A DNA stretch of 64,000 nt from Spartinivicinus marinus (lineage in GTDB: Bacteria; Pseudomonadota; Gammaproteobacteria; Pseudomonadales; Zooshikellaceae), in the NCBI RefSeq assembly GCF_026309355.1, contig NZ_JAPJZK010000001.1:2996501-3060500 (forward strand). Reading direction: 5' to 3'. The notes under the pieces were generated by a model that searched no databases, was not told the DNA's origin, and worked only from the letters and a program-made list of their open reading frames with translations. Made by a program: the position numbers and the translations under genes. Positions within the stretch are counted from its first letter, which is position 1, and the number at the start of each line of letters is the position of its first letter. Of this stretch, positions 51,712-62,700 are shown one piece after another.

Positions 51712-53301
51712 ATGGCTATACCTGATCCTATACAACAAGGCATAAAAAGTGGCTGGCAGGTGGTTAATGGATTAAAAATAACCAAGCCTTCGGTCTTTGA
51801 GGCAGATGTCGTTATCATCGGCACAGGAGCTGGTGGTGGCATTGCCGCAGAAATTCTCAGTAATGCTGGCTTAACTGTGCTGATGGTTGAGGAAGGACTG
51901 CTTCGGTCGTCTAATGATTTTAATATGGATGAGCATATTGCTTATGCTGAGCTATATCAGGAAGGCGGTGGGCGGTCGACTAAAGATGGTGCGATTACAA
52001 TAATGCAAGGAAAAGCGGTAGGGGGGACAACGGTAGTAAATTGGACATCCTGTTTTCATACGCCAGATGCTACTTTGCAGTTTTGGCAAGATCAGTTTTC
52101 GGTGACAGGCATTACAGCAGAAACGCTGGCTCCTTGGTATCAATACATTGAAAAGCGCTTAAATATAGGCTCTTGGGATGTACCGCCAAATCCAAATAAT
52201 GGGGTATTAAAAACAGGCTGTGAAAAGCTGGGGTATCAGGTTGCTAGTATTCCTCGTAATGTTAAAGGCTGTTGGAACTTAGGCTACTGTGGTACGGGAT
52301 GTCCCACCAACGCTAAGCAGTCAATGTTGGTGACTGCAATTCCTACTGCATTGAACAATAATGCAACTTTATTATATGCCACTGTTGCTCAACGGTTTAA
52401 TTGGCAGCAAAACCAGGTTAACGAGCTTGTTTGCTTTCCATTACAAAAAGCCAATGGTGTGTTAAATAAACAGGCACCTATTAAGATTAAAGCCAAACAC
52501 TATTTACTAGCAGCTGGAGCAATTGGCAGCCCAGCAATACTGCTACGCTCCAATGTACCTGATCCATACCGAAGAATTGGTCAGCGTACTTTTTTACATC
52601 CTGTTACCATGAGTGTTGCCCAAATGTCGGAAAAAATTGCAGGCTATTCAGGGGCACCTCAATCCATTTATTCGGATCACTTCCAGTGGCCTGACGGTGA
52701 TAGTATGGGTTTTAAATTAGAAGTGCCGCCACTGCAGCCTGTATTAGCTTCGGTGTTAATGAAGAAAACCGGTGATGAGCTGCATCAGCACATGTTAAAA
52801 CTGCCTTATACCCAAGTGCTATTGGCATTATTAAGAGATGGTTTTCATCCTGAAAGCCAGGGTGGCAGGGTGATACTCCGAAATGATGGGACACCGGTTT
52901 TGGATTATCCAATAACACCTTATATCTGGAGGGCGGTTAAGCATTCGCTGTTAACCATGGCAGAAATACAGTTTGCAGCCGGTGCTACACAAGTGTTTCC
53001 TGCTCATATTGACTCTTCTTTGAGCAGTAGCTGGCCTGAAGTTAAAGAGCAGATCAATAGTCTGGACCTTGTGTCTTATAAAACTTTATTAGGCTCTGCC
53101 CATGTGATGGGGGGCTGTGGAATGGGTGAAAAGCCCTATAATAGTGTGGTAAACAGCCAGAGTCGTTTTCATCACCTTGATAATTTATCCATCTTGGATG
53201 GCTCAGTATTTCCCTCCAGCATTGGTGCTAACCCTCAATTGTCTATTTATGCATTTAGTGCATTACAGTCAAGTCGGTTAGCGAATGAGCTAAAAAGTTA
53301 A
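51712..53301 (+). CDS. GMC-family FAD oxidoreductase
   Basis: 529 residues of the GMC/choline dehydrogenase superfamily. FAD-binding VVIIGTGAGGGIAAEIL at ~33-49, AVGGTTVVNWTSCF (GMC motif 1, ~102-115), a Cys-rich stretch GCWNLGYCGTGCPTNAKQSM, LLAAGAIGSPAILLRSN and the C-terminal catalytic region SAHVMGGCGMG then NLSILDGSVFPSSIGANPQL. No signal peptide, so it may be co-exported with the Tat protein just upstream. Oxidises an alcohol to an aldehyde, fitting the aldehyde dehydrogenase in the same operon. Confidence 0.9.
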   Translation: MAIPDPIQQGIKSGWQVVNGLKITKPSVFEADVVIIGTGAGGGIAAEILSNAGLTVLMVEEGLLRSSNDFNMDEHIAYAELYQEGGGRSTKDGAITIMQGKAVGGTTVVNWTSCFHTPDATLQFWQDQFSVTGITAETLAPWYQYIEKRLNIGSWDVPPNPNNGVLKTGCEKLGYQVASIPRNVKGCWNLGYCGTGCPTNAKQSMLVTAIPTALNNNATLLYATVAQRFNWQQNQVNELVCFPLQKANGVLNKQAPIKIKAKHYLLAAGAIGSPAILLRSNVPDPYRRIGQRTFLHPVTMSVAQMSEKIAGYSGAPQSIYSDHFQWPDGDSMGFKLEVPPLQPVLASVLMKKTGDELHQHMLKLPYTQVLLALLRDGFHPESQGGRVILRNDGTPVLDYPITPYIWRAVKHSLLTMAEIQFAAGATQVFPAHIDSSLSSSWPEVKEQINSLDLVSYKTLLGSAHVMGGCGMGEKPYNSVVNSQSRFHHLDNLSILDGSVFPSSIGANPQLSIYAFSALQSSRLANELKS

Positions 53302-54101
<800 letters not shown>

Positions 54102-54277
54102 AGAGGCCGTTGATTAAAACACACACAAACTATCCGTTTTTCAGCTACACAGAAGTAGCGTACAATTAGCTTTGGGCTTGTGTCCTAGAAGGATGTGCCC
54201 TAGATGTTGTAACAACAGCGTTCAGCCGCAATAAAATTACAATGATGTAGTGACTGGCGCCAATAACTGTGAGCTAA

Positions 54278-54535
<258 letters not shown>

Positions 54536-54730
54536 CGCCCTTCTTTTGGCGCTAGCCATTAATCTGCAAAGCTACTCATCAGCTTGCAAAGAGAGAATTA
54601 AGCACAAACCACAATAACGCTTACTGGCAACAGACCTTATAACCTTTTGTTGGTTGCTATAAGTGTTCTGGTGCCAGGCGTTCGTGTACTGCTTAACTTG
54701 AGTGATTAAGCTTACCCGGCTTTAAATATC

Positions 54731-55084
54731 TTAGTCGTAAACTGTGCAGCCTAAACAGCGAACAAATGTTGCTCGAGCGGGCTGTAAAACTAGTGTCTCA
54801 GCGGCTTGACCAGCATTTTCACCAAGTAGTGAAAATGGCAAGGTAACCACATAAGCGACAGAGCCCACAATAGTCATACCAAATAATAGTGGCCGCGCAA
54901 TCAATGCATCTCCTACCATGGCATATGCCGATGGGTCTTGCTTGGTACCGACAATGGTACGCTCTGCTTTTACATCTGCATCAATCGATTGAATCTCAGC
55001 TTGACTGGTAACAGGCATTGCTAAAAGTACAGCGGTTAATACAGTCCCCAACAACCCTGAAAGCTTTGACTTCAGCCTTTGCAT
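54731..55084 (-). CDS. Small exported membrane-associated protein
   Basis: 117 residues from the ATG at 55084 (AAGGA with a 7-base spacer; a longer frame upstream lacks a signal). Signal peptide MQRLKSKLSGLLGTVLTAVL, mature start EIQSIDADV, a hydrophobic span (LLFGMTIVGSVAYVVTLPFS) and a C-terminal CLGC pair. Similar small proteins occur beside mutM in Pseudomonas; function unknown. Confidence 0.7.
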   Translation of the reverse strand: MQRLKSKLSGLLGTVLTAVLLAMPVTSQAEIQSIDADVKAERTIVGTKQDPSAYAMVGDALIARPLLFGMTIVGSVAYVVTLPFSLLGENAGQAAETLVLQPARATFVRCLGCTVYD

Positions 55085-55296
55085 AGCGTTTTCCTTATTA
55101 TCAAACGGTGCTTTTACAATATAATCAACTATAACAACTCTGGGCCATCTGTCATCATATGGCAACAATTAGGCTTATTTATTACACGCAGATGACAAAA
55201 TAGGCTTTATTTATGAAGTTGACAATAATGGCCTATTATTCAACAAATTGTTTGTGAAATATGTCGTATTTTTCACTTATTACCCCATCAGTTTGG

Positions 55297-56118
55297 CTAA
55301 GTCTGACAGCGTTGACAGTATACAGTTGCACGTTGTCCAAGCTTAACCTCTACTAATGTCTTACCACAGATTAGACAAGCTTCGCCGCCTCGGCCATATA
55401 CGGATAACTCTTGTTTGAAATAACCAGGTTTGCCATCTCCTCCAACAAAGTCCTTTAAGGTGGTGCCACCTTGCTCAATAGCTGCTGTTAATACTGTTTT
55501 GATTTCAGCACCTAAACGAATATAGCGTTGCCGGGAAATGCTGCCTGCTTGTCTGTCTGGTCTAATACCTGCCTTAAATAGAGCTTCATTGGCGTAAATG
55601 TTTCCAACACCCACCACGACCTGGTTATCCATAATAAATTGCTTAACTGCTACAGATCGCTTTTTGGAGCGTTCAAATAACAGGTTGCCATCAAACTGAT
55701 CTGTTAGAGGCTCTGGGCCAAGATGGCTTAGAAGCTGATGCTCTTGAATAGGTATGCTGTTATCAGCCCATAGAATAGCACCAAACTTCCGAGGGTCAGT
55801 AAAGCGTAAGATCTGCCCATTGCTAAACACAAAGTCGGCGTGGTCATGCTTGGCAATCGTTTGGGAGGGGGTGACTATTCGTAGGCTGCCAGACATACCT
55901 AGATGAATAATCAAGGTGCCTTGTGGAAAGCTAAACAATAAATACTTGGCTCGGCGTTCTATGTTGATGAGCTGAGAGCCTGTCAGCAATTCGGGTAATG
56001 TATCAGGAACAGGCCAGCGAAGACGGTGTTCACGAATAATCACTTGCTCAATACTGCTACCCTCAACATGCGGGCTTACACCGCGGCGGGTTGTTTCAAC
56101 TTCTGGTAACTCTGGCAT
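55297..56118 (-). CDS. mutM: Formamidopyrimidine-DNA glycosylase MutM
   Basis: 273 residues. [12 protein letters not shown] (catalytic Pro2/Glu3), K58 (RRAKYLLF), H2TH-containing [17 protein letters not shown], and the zinc finger C248, C251, C268, C271. It removes 8-oxoG and formamidopyrimidines; MutY in this window completes the same repair system. Confidence 0.96.
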   Translation of the reverse strand: MPELPEVETTRRGVSPHVEGSSIEQVIIREHRLRWPVPDTLPELLTGSQLINIERRAKYLLFSFPQGTLIIHLGMSGSLRIVTPSQTIAKHDHADFVFSNGQILRFTDPRKFGAILWADNSIPIQEHQLLSHLGPEPLTDQFDGNLLFERSKKRSVAVKQFIMDNQVVVGVGNIYANEALFKAGIRPDRQAGSISRQRYIRLGAEIKTVLTAAIEQGGTTLKDFVGGDGKPGYFKQELSVYGRGGEACLICGKTLVEVKLGQRATVYCQRCQT

Positions 56119-56322
56119 AAAAAATACTAGGGCATAATGAAAATAGAGTGTAAATCACTTGGGGTTTACATAATACATAGTGAGATTGCAAAAAAAGACT
56201 ATGAGTGCAGTAGTTTTGCGACACTCTCTAAAGAGGGTGGGCGTAAAACAGGTGTAGCCTAGCGAGCTAAGTTGGCATAATAAAGCTTTAATCGCGGTTT
56301 TGGAATAAGGTCACCAGCTACC

Positions 56323-58365
56323 ATGACACATCCACTGCATCTGCTCGGTGTTGATACGGGCGGTACGTTTACAGATTTTGTCTATTTACAGACAGTGCCT
56401 TTATCAACTACATCTGCTGCTACCGGTGATCAAGTGACAGCTGAAGTGGTGATCCATAAAGTACTTAGTACGCCACAAGCACCTGCACAAGCTATTTGGC
56501 AGGGTATTAGTGAAATGGGACTGCAGCCGCTAATAGAGGCGGGAAGTCTCCTGCTTATTCATGGCTCAACAGTAGCAACCAATGCAGCCCTTGAAGGTAA
56601 AGGCGTGAAAACGCTTTATGTCACTAATGAAGGATTTGCTGATGTTTTAACCATTGGGCGGCAGCAGCGCCAGGAGTTATATAACTTCCAGCCTGATCCG
56701 ATAAAACCACCTGTGCCTAAAGCGTTGTGTATTGAGGTAGGGTGTCGGTTGGATGCAAAAGGCAACAATATATTGCCATTAACAGGGATTGATATTTATA
56801 AATTGCAGCAAGCGGTAGCTGAGCACCAGCCTGCTGCGGTGGCAATCAATTTGTTGTTTTCATTTCTAAATGATGCAGATGAAAAAGCCCTTGAAGCTGC
56901 TGTTAGTGATCGAACATTTACTAGTCGCTCATCATTTGTGTTACCTGAATACAGAGAGTATGAGCGTGGTATGGCCACCTGGCTGAATGCCTGGTTGGGA
57001 CCAATAGTAGCCAGCTATTTAAATGAGTTGTGTCGGGTAACGGCCCCCTGCCCAGTGGCAGTGATGCAGTCATCTGGTGGTACGACCGCAGCTGAGCAAG
57101 CTAGTAATCGAGCGGTTAACTTGCTGCTATCGGGACCAGCTGGCGGCTTGTCGGCAGCTAGTTTTATAGGCAACTTGATTGGGCAAAGTAAGCTGATTAC
57201 TTTTGATATGGGAGGAACATCCACTGATGTGGCTTTAATTGATGGCAGGTTCAAACTCACAAATGAAGGGAAAATTGCCAACTACCCCGTGGCGGTGCCA
57301 ATGGTTGATATGCACACCATTGGAGCTGGTGGAGGCTCTATTGCTTATCTTGATAGCGGCGGTATGCTACAGGTGGGGCCAGTTTCTGCAGGAGCAGAGC
57401 CGGGTCCAGCTTGCTATGGCTTGGGGGGGTATAGCCCTACTGTCACAGATGCTAATCTGGTACTAGGTCATTTGCCCTCTGCAACTCTGTTAGGCGGTAG
57501 CCTTAAGCTAGATATCAAGGCAGCAAAGCAAACGGTTGCAGACTTAGGTGAAACAGTCGGACTGGTAACTGAAGAGATGGCAAAAGGAATTATTCAGCTT
57601 GCCAATGAGCACATGGTTAATGCAATACGAGTTATTTCTATTCAAAAGGGCTATGACCCACAGGAATTTACTTTATGTTGTTTTGGTGGTGCAGGAGGGC
57701 AACATGTTTGTGCTGTAGCGGATGCTTTAGGCATGGCCCAAGCGATAGTGCCTGTTAATAGTGGAGTGCTATCAGCGCTCGGAATGCTGGCAGCTCCTAG
57801 ATCACGGCAGTTGGTCCATACCTATCAAAAGCCTTTTAGCCAATTAATAGAATCAGAACTGCATCAGGCTTTTTGCCACTTAAAGCATAATGGTGTTGCT
57901 GAGCTAGCTGCGGAAGGGCTGGCTGAAGCAGAGTTAACAGTTGATGCCGAAGTGGATGTACGTTACTTAGGGCAGTCCTTCACACTCACGGTTCCTTGCG
58001 ATTGGCAGCAGCCTGATTTGAGAGCAATGCAAGAGGCGTTTCACTTGGCGCACCAAGCACATTATGGGCACCGCATGGAGTCTGGAGTTGAGCTGGTCAA
58101 TTTGCGGCTGGCTCTAAAAGCGCCCCAATTGGCTATTGAGCTACCAGAAATAGAGTGCCAACCATTAACTGAGGTTGATTGTTGTCATGTTCACGGAGTT
58201 TCTAGCAAAGTGCCTATTTACCAGCGAGCAGAGCTTGGCCGGGGTATAATTATTCAAGGTCCAGCTATTGTTTGTGAGCAGGTAGCAACAACCTACCTTG
58301 CTCCTGGTTGGCAAGCAGAGGTGGATCGGTTTGGTAACTTACAGCTTAATCGCCAAAATAATTAA
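56323..58365 (+). CDS. Hydantoinase/oxoprolinase A-subunit-like protein, orphan
   Basis: 680 residues of the HyuA family: N-terminal GVDTGGTFTDFVYL (ASKHA phosphate loop), HGSTVATNAALEGKG, LLSGPAGGLSAASF, TFDMGGTSTDVALIDG, GAGGGSIAYLDSGG and GAEPGPACYGLGG. These enzymes open hydantoin or 5-oxoproline rings using ATP, normally with a HyuB partner. No hyuB gene is adjacent, so this is either a fused-function or orphan subunit. Monocistronic, with a leader containing no gene on either side. Confidence 0.85.
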   Translation: MTHPLHLLGVDTGGTFTDFVYLQTVPLSTTSAATGDQVTAEVVIHKVLSTPQAPAQAIWQGISEMGLQPLIEAGSLLLIHGSTVATNAALEGKGVKTLYVTNEGFADVLTIGRQQRQELYNFQPDPIKPPVPKALCIEVGCRLDAKGNNILPLTGIDIYKLQQAVAEHQPAAVAINLLFSFLNDADEKALEAAVSDRTFTSRSSFVLPEYREYERGMATWLNAWLGPIVASYLNELCRVTAPCPVAVMQSSGGTTAAEQASNRAVNLLLSGPAGGLSAASFIGNLIGQSKLITFDMGGTSTDVALIDGRFKLTNEGKIANYPVAVPMVDMHTIGAGGGSIAYLDSGGMLQVGPVSAGAEPGPACYGLGGYSPTVTDANLVLGHLPSATLLGGSLKLDIKAAKQTVADLGETVGLVTEEMAKGIIQLANEHMVNAIRVISIQKGYDPQEFTLCCFGGAGGQHVCAVADALGMAQAIVPVNSGVLSALGMLAAPRSRQLVHTYQKPFSQLIESELHQAFCHLKHNGVAELAAEGLAEAELTVDAEVDVRYLGQSFTLTVPCDWQQPDLRAMQEAFHLAHQAHYGHRMESGVELVNLRLALKAPQLAIELPEIECQPLTEVDCCHVHGVSSKVPIYQRAELGRGIIIQGPAIVCEQVATTYLAPGWQAEVDRFGNLQLNRQNN

Positions 58366-58734
58366 AACGTTGCAAATTAAAACAGCTAGCAAGTGTCTAA
58401 CAGTTTCTGTTAAGAAAAAAATGACTTGTGTTTTTACTAACCTGAATAATAAGCCGACCAACCAAGCTAGTTAAAAAGGATTAGTTTCCGGTAGGGTGTA
58501 AACAAAGAAAGTATGTGTGGTAGTACTGATTGATATTAAAAAATTTGAAGTGGAGGGGGCTATTGGTGGAATGGTATTTGCTGCTCCCTTCAAGTCTTGA
58601 CTACACCAAAGGTCATGTAACAACCAGGTTGTTATAACTGATATCTATCTCCTGCGGGTGTTAAATAGAAATTGGATAAGAATAAGTTGAGGGTGCTTCG
58701 GGCACCCCTTAAGTAAAGTTAGAGGATATTACTC
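58366..58734. other. Intergenic leader of the desaturase
   Basis: No gene. A GGGTGC/GCACCC stem with TTCGG loop lies at 58691-58707, 28 bases before the desaturase start, possibly a leader hairpin influencing expression. Otherwise nothing identifiable. Confidence 0.4.
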
Positions 58735-59916
58735 ATGTGGTATAACGGACTGCTTCAACTGTCCATTGGCGAACTAATTTTAGCTGTCATATTGCTAACC
58801 CACCTTACCATTATCAGCGTAACTATTTATCTCCATCGTTTTAGTGCCCATAACGCTTTGGAATTACATCCAGCCTTGCAGCATATATTTCGTGCTTGGT
58901 TATGGTTAACAACAGGTATGACAACAAAAGCCTGGACAGCTATTCACAGAAAACATCATGCCAAGTGTGAAACGGAGGAAGATCCTCATAGCCCAGTAAT
59001 TAAAGGAATTAAAAAAGTATTCTGGCAAGGGGCAGAACTCTATCGTGAAGAAGCTGAAAATGAAGAAACTTTGGAGCGTTATGGTCAGCGTACCCCAAAT
59101 GATTGGATAGAAAACAACGTCTATAGCCGATTCCCTAGTTTGGGGGTGAGCTTATTGCTAATAGTTGATTTGTTGATGTTTGGCATTATTGGCTTAACTG
59201 TTTGGGCTATTCAGATGATTTGGATTCCACTTTTTGCGGCAGGTGTTATAAATGGCCTTGGCCATCACACTGGGTATCGTAATTTTGAGTGTAAAGATGC
59301 TGCCCGAAATATATGTCCTTGGGGTATTTTGATCGGAGGCGAGGAGCTGCATAACAATCATCATACATTTCCAAATTCACCGAAGTTGTCGGCAAAACCC
59401 TGGGAGTTTGACATTGGGTGGCTATATATCAAAATTCTATGCTTTTTGAAATTGGCTGATGTAAAACATAAAAAACCAGTTAGTTATACCGATAATAAGA
59501 AAAAGCATATTGATACAGAAACCATCATGGCTGTTATTAATAATCGCTTTCAAATTATGGTGCACTATCGTAAGCAAGTGATAAGCCCCATTATTAAGAT
59601 TGAGAAGTCATTAGCGAAGAACAAAAAGTTATTTAGAAGGGCGCATAAACTGCTTGCACGTGAAACCAGTTTAGTTAATCCGGCTCATCAGGAACGTATT
59701 ACACATCTTTTAGAACATAGCCATATATTAAAAATAATCTATGAAAAACGCATTGCATTACAGTCAATTTGGCAAACTACCTTTAAGGATAAACATGAGC
59801 GAGTTGAGGCATTAAAGGAATGGTGCCAGCAAGCAGAAGCCAGTGGGATTAAAGCACTGGCTGATTTTGCAGCGCTACTGCGTAGCTATCGGTTAGCGAG
59901 CCCTGTCTCTGGTTAA
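58735..59916 (+). CDS. Membrane acyl-CoA desaturase (DesA/DesC-like)
   Basis: 393 residues. Three His boxes: H34RFSAH39, H71RKHH75 and H206NNHH210, the diiron ligands of the acyl-CoA/acyl-lipid delta-9 desaturase family, with hydrophobic membrane segments around ~12-32, 50-66, 135-158 and 160-177. The C-terminal ~130 residues are a charged helical extension, as in Pseudomonas DesA relatives. Introduces a double bond in a fatty acyl chain at the inner membrane. Confidence 0.9.
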   Translation: MWYNGLLQLSIGELILAVILLTHLTIISVTIYLHRFSAHNALELHPALQHIFRAWLWLTTGMTTKAWTAIHRKHHAKCETEEDPHSPVIKGIKKVFWQGAELYREEAENEETLERYGQRTPNDWIENNVYSRFPSLGVSLLLIVDLLMFGIIGLTVWAIQMIWIPLFAAGVINGLGHHTGYRNFECKDAARNICPWGILIGGEELHNNHHTFPNSPKLSAKPWEFDIGWLYIKILCFLKLADVKHKKPVSYTDNKKKHIDTETIMAVINNRFQIMVHYRKQVISPIIKIEKSLAKNKKLFRRAHKLLARETSLVNPAHQERITHLLEHSHILKIIYEKRIALQSIWQTTFKDKHERVEALKEWCQQAEASGIKALADFAALLRSYRLASPVSG

Positions 59917-60028
59917 AAAGAAATTCAGGCTGTTATGGCTTTATCAATAACAGCCGCTTTCTGCCTGCCTTTGAGTCGTTCTATTTGTATATGTTGTTGC
60001 CACTAACTGAGGTAAATAAAGAAACTCC

Positions 60029-60256
60029 TTAGCGGTATATGACTAATTGGTTTAAATGCATCAATAGCCGGCTATTAGTCAGCCGAATGGTAACCATATC
60101 TCCTTGTAATGACTCTATTACTCCCTGCACTTTGCCGATTGATGGTAATAAGATAAAAACTGGCTGAGCTGTTTCGGCCAACTCTGCGACCAAAGCATGC
60201 CAAGTACTTATATGGACAACACTGCTGTTATGCTGTTGAGTTGCTAATCCATGCAT
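60029..60256 (-). CDS. Small hypothetical protein, Sm-like fold possible
   Basis: 75 residues. The C-terminal VQGVIESLQGDMVTIRLTNS and LMHLNQLVIYR look like a small beta barrel, but no family is certain. Start ATG; no strong Shine-Dalgarno. Between desaturase and trhP; convergent with the former. Confidence 0.5.
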   Translation of the reverse strand: MHGLATQQHNSSVVHISTWHALVAELAETAQPVFILLPSIGKVQGVIESLQGDMVTIRLTNSRLLMHLNQLVIYR

Positions 60257-60546
60257 GGTTTATTCCCCCATTAATGCACTATGGAAAAGTGTCAAAAATT
60301 AAATGGCTGGTATCACAGGTTATCACTATTGTTGTGGGTGTAAGATTAGGAAGTATTTCCCCCTTACTTCCTGAGGGTGCAGCCTTATTTATACAGTGCA
60401 CCACTGCTGTAGCATAGTCTGGATACATTGGACCACAGAAATTATGTATCTAGGCTAGCGTTTTTCTCATTTGAGTAAATAGTCATTTAGGCTAATAAAT
60501 ACAAGTTTTTTTGGTACTGTTGTGTAAAAAAATTATTTGTGTGCTC
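60257..60546. other. Intergenic, hairpin AGGAAGTA
   Basis: AGGAAGTA (about 60350-60357) and TACTTCCT (60364-60371) form an 8-bp stem around a C-rich loop. No gene supported. Confidence 0.35.
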
Positions 60547-61872
60547 TTATCCTAAATACTTTGTGAGTAAACCAAACTGGCTGTCATAACCCACCATAGG
60601 TATTTTTACCTGATGTCCAGAGCCTGGAGCTACATCGCGTTTTTCTCCATTTTTGGCTTCAATATGATTTAGCACAAATGTTTGATTGCCTTGCGGTGAC
60701 ATCAATTCTAATTTATCGCCGACTTGAAAACGGTTTTTCACATTAACAGTAATCATCTGACCATCACTATCAACAATTTCACCCACAAACTGTTGTTTTT
60801 CGCTAATCGAATTTCCTCGCTCATACATTTGATATTCATCGTGTACATGGCGTCGATAAAATCCTTCGGTGTAACCTCTGCTAGCCAGGTTTTCTAAGGT
60901 ATCCATTAACTCCATATTGAAAGCTTTGCCTGCGACGGCATCATCAATTGCTTGTCGATAAACCTGTGCGGTACGGGCAACGTAATAATGGGACTTAGTG
61001 CGGCCTTCAATTTTTAAGGAGTGGACACCCATCTCAACAAAACGCGGCACATGTTGTACAGCTCTTAAATCCTTTGAATTCATAATATAGGTGCCGTGTT
61101 CATCTTCAAATGCAGGCATATATTGTTCAGGTCGTCCTTGCTCTTGAAGTAAGACAATTTGGTCAGAGGGTTTTCCACTGCCTAATTGAGGCTCAATGTT
61201 GGCTGGGTCGATTGCTTTTACGGGAACAACATTGCCTTCAGCCGTTTCTTTGGCTTCATGGGCATCGTACTTCCAGCGGCAGGCATTTGTGCAAGTCCCT
61301 TGGTTGGGATCGCGATGGTTCATATAGCCGGAGAGTAAACAGCGACCAGAATAAGCAATGCAAAGGGCGCCATGAACAAATACTTCTAATTCCATACTTG
61401 GGCATTTTTCACGAATTTCAGCCACTTCATCCAGGGATAATTCACGCGATAGAATAATGCGGCTAACGCCTTGTCTGGCCCAAAACTCAACTGCTGCATA
61501 GTTTACAACATTGGCTTGTACTGAAAGGTGAATTTCTGTTTCTGGCCAACGATCTTTTACCAGCATAATCAAGCCGGGGTCTGACATAATTAAGGCATCA
61601 GGCTGCATTTCAATAACTGGCTCAATATCACGCAGGTAGGTTTTAACCTTGCTGTTATGAGGGGCAATATTGCTAGCTAGGTAAAATTTCTTGCCCTGTT
61701 GATGGGCAATATCTATGCCTGTGGCTAAGTTTTTAAGATCAAAATCGTTATTGCGAACCCGCAAGCTGTAGCGCGGCTGTCCTGCATATACAGCGTCTGC
61801 ACCATAAGCAAATGCATATTGCATATTGTTCAAAGTACCAGCTGGGGATAAAAGTTCAGGTGCCTTGACCAT
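60547..61872 (-). CDS. trhP: tRNA hydroxylation protein TrhP (peptidase U32 family)
   Basis: 441 residues. U32 family landmarks: ELLSPAGTLNNMQYAFAYGA, the long TIM-barrel, the Cys block GALCIAYSGRCLLSGYMNHR, CTNACRWKY and KIEGRTKSHYYVARTAQVYR, then a C-terminal beta domain. In E. coli TrhP (YegQ) supplies hydroxylation of uridine 34 to ho5U, using prephenate, and needs an Fe-S cluster bound by these cysteines. Monocistronic. Confidence 0.92.
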   Translation of the reverse strand: MVKAPELLSPAGTLNNMQYAFAYGADAVYAGQPRYSLRVRNNDFDLKNLATGIDIAHQQGKKFYLASNIAPHNSKVKTYLRDIEPVIEMQPDALIMSDPGLIMLVKDRWPETEIHLSVQANVVNYAAVEFWARQGVSRIILSRELSLDEVAEIREKCPSMELEVFVHGALCIAYSGRCLLSGYMNHRDPNQGTCTNACRWKYDAHEAKETAEGNVVPVKAIDPANIEPQLGSGKPSDQIVLLQEQGRPEQYMPAFEDEHGTYIMNSKDLRAVQHVPRFVEMGVHSLKIEGRTKSHYYVARTAQVYRQAIDDAVAGKAFNMELMDTLENLASRGYTEGFYRRHVHDEYQMYERGNSISEKQQFVGEIVDSDGQMITVNVKNRFQVGDKLELMSPQGNQTFVLNHIEAKNGEKRDVAPGSGHQVKIPMVGYDSQFGLLTKYLG

Positions 61873-61924
61873 GGCGACTGCCTCTGAAAAAAGTAAGCTT
61901 GAAAAATGAAAGGCTGAATTTTAA

Positions 61925-62071
61925 CTCAAGTTATACCCTTCTCGAATGATTTTTAGGGTTTGTTGTCGTCGCTCTTCACCCCAATCATTTATAAGAACAT
62001 AAACTCATGGGGCTTCATCGCTCGACGGCCGCCCCTAAAAAACATTCGCTTTGGCTATAGCTGTTGAGTAC
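61925..62071. repeat. Imperfect inverted-repeat element upstream of trhP
   Basis: Left ACTCAAGTTATACCC... GAATGATTTTTAGGG (61925-61959) and right, read as complement, ACTCAACAGCTATAGCC... GAATGTTTTTTAGGGG (62033-62071) match in blocks. The ~35-bp arms enclose ~75 bases. Could be a MITE-like or interspersed palindromic element, or the trhP leader. Confidence 0.45.
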
Positions 62072-62082
62072 TGACCTATAAC

Positions 62083-62110
62083 AAAAAAACCCGCTTTCGC
62101 GGGTTTTTTG
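62083..62110 (-). terminator. Rho-independent terminator of rpmBG
   Basis: AAAAAACCCGC (62084-62094) and GCGGGTTTTTT (62099-62109) around TTTC, a perfect GC-rich stem with T-tail on either strand. It sits just after the rpmG stop and ends the leftward rpmB-rpmG transcript. Confidence 0.9.
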
Positions 62111-62134
62111 CACACTGACAAAACGACAAAAATC

Positions 62135-62290
62135 TTACTTGATTTTTGCTTCTTTGTAGATAACGTGTTTACGAACAACAGGGTCGTACTTTTTCATCTC
62201 CAGCTTGTCTGGAGTGCTACGCTTGTTTTTATCAGTGGTATAGAAGTGACCAGTTCCTGCACTGGAAACCATTCTAATTTTATCACGCAT
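62135..62290 (-). CDS. rpmG: Ribosomal protein L33
   Basis: 51 residues, [20 protein letters not shown] then [17 protein letters not shown], typical bL33 without zinc-binding cysteines. Too short to be found by length alone. It follows rpmB by 12 bases in the usual rpmB-rpmG order and ends before a strong terminator. Confidence 0.97.
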   Translation of the reverse strand: MRDKIRMVSSAGTGHFYTTDKNKRSTPDKLEMKKYDPVVRKHVIYKEAKIK

Positions 62291-62302
62291 GATAGTTGCT
62301 CC

Positions 62303-62539
62303 TTACACTTTTTCGCCACGAGAACGAAGATCTGCTAATACGCTATCGATGCCTTTCTTATCGATGATGCGCATGCCTTTAGCAGAAACCCGCAATTTAA
62401 CAAACCGCTTTTCAGACTCTACCCAAAAGCGATGGTGGTGTAAGTTAGGCAAAAAACGACGACGCGTTTTGTTGTGTGCGTGAGATACATTGTTACCGGT
62501 AACTGGACGCTTTCCAGTGACCTGACAAACCTTAGACAT
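62303..62539 (-). CDS. rpmB: Ribosomal protein L28
   Basis: 78 residues, [20 protein letters not shown] then [16 protein letters not shown], the bL28 signature, normal length. First gene of the rpmB-rpmG operon, with radC upstream as in many gammaproteobacteria. Confidence 0.97.
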   Translation of the reverse strand: MSKVCQVTGKRPVTGNNVSHAHNKTRRRFLPNLHHHRFWVESEKRFVKLRVSAKGMRIIDKKGIDSVLADLRSRGEKV

Positions 62540-62700
62540 TTGCTCAGCCTCTGCGCTTGATTAAGTTCCAACTAGTGCCACGAGGAGGCTTGTGTTTTGC
62601 CACAGTGTGCAAGCAGCACCCCCCTTAAAGAGCAGTGCTTTATACCAGAACAGCTCTCTCTAGGCAAGAAAATTGGCTAATTTTTGAGTTGAGTTTGCTT

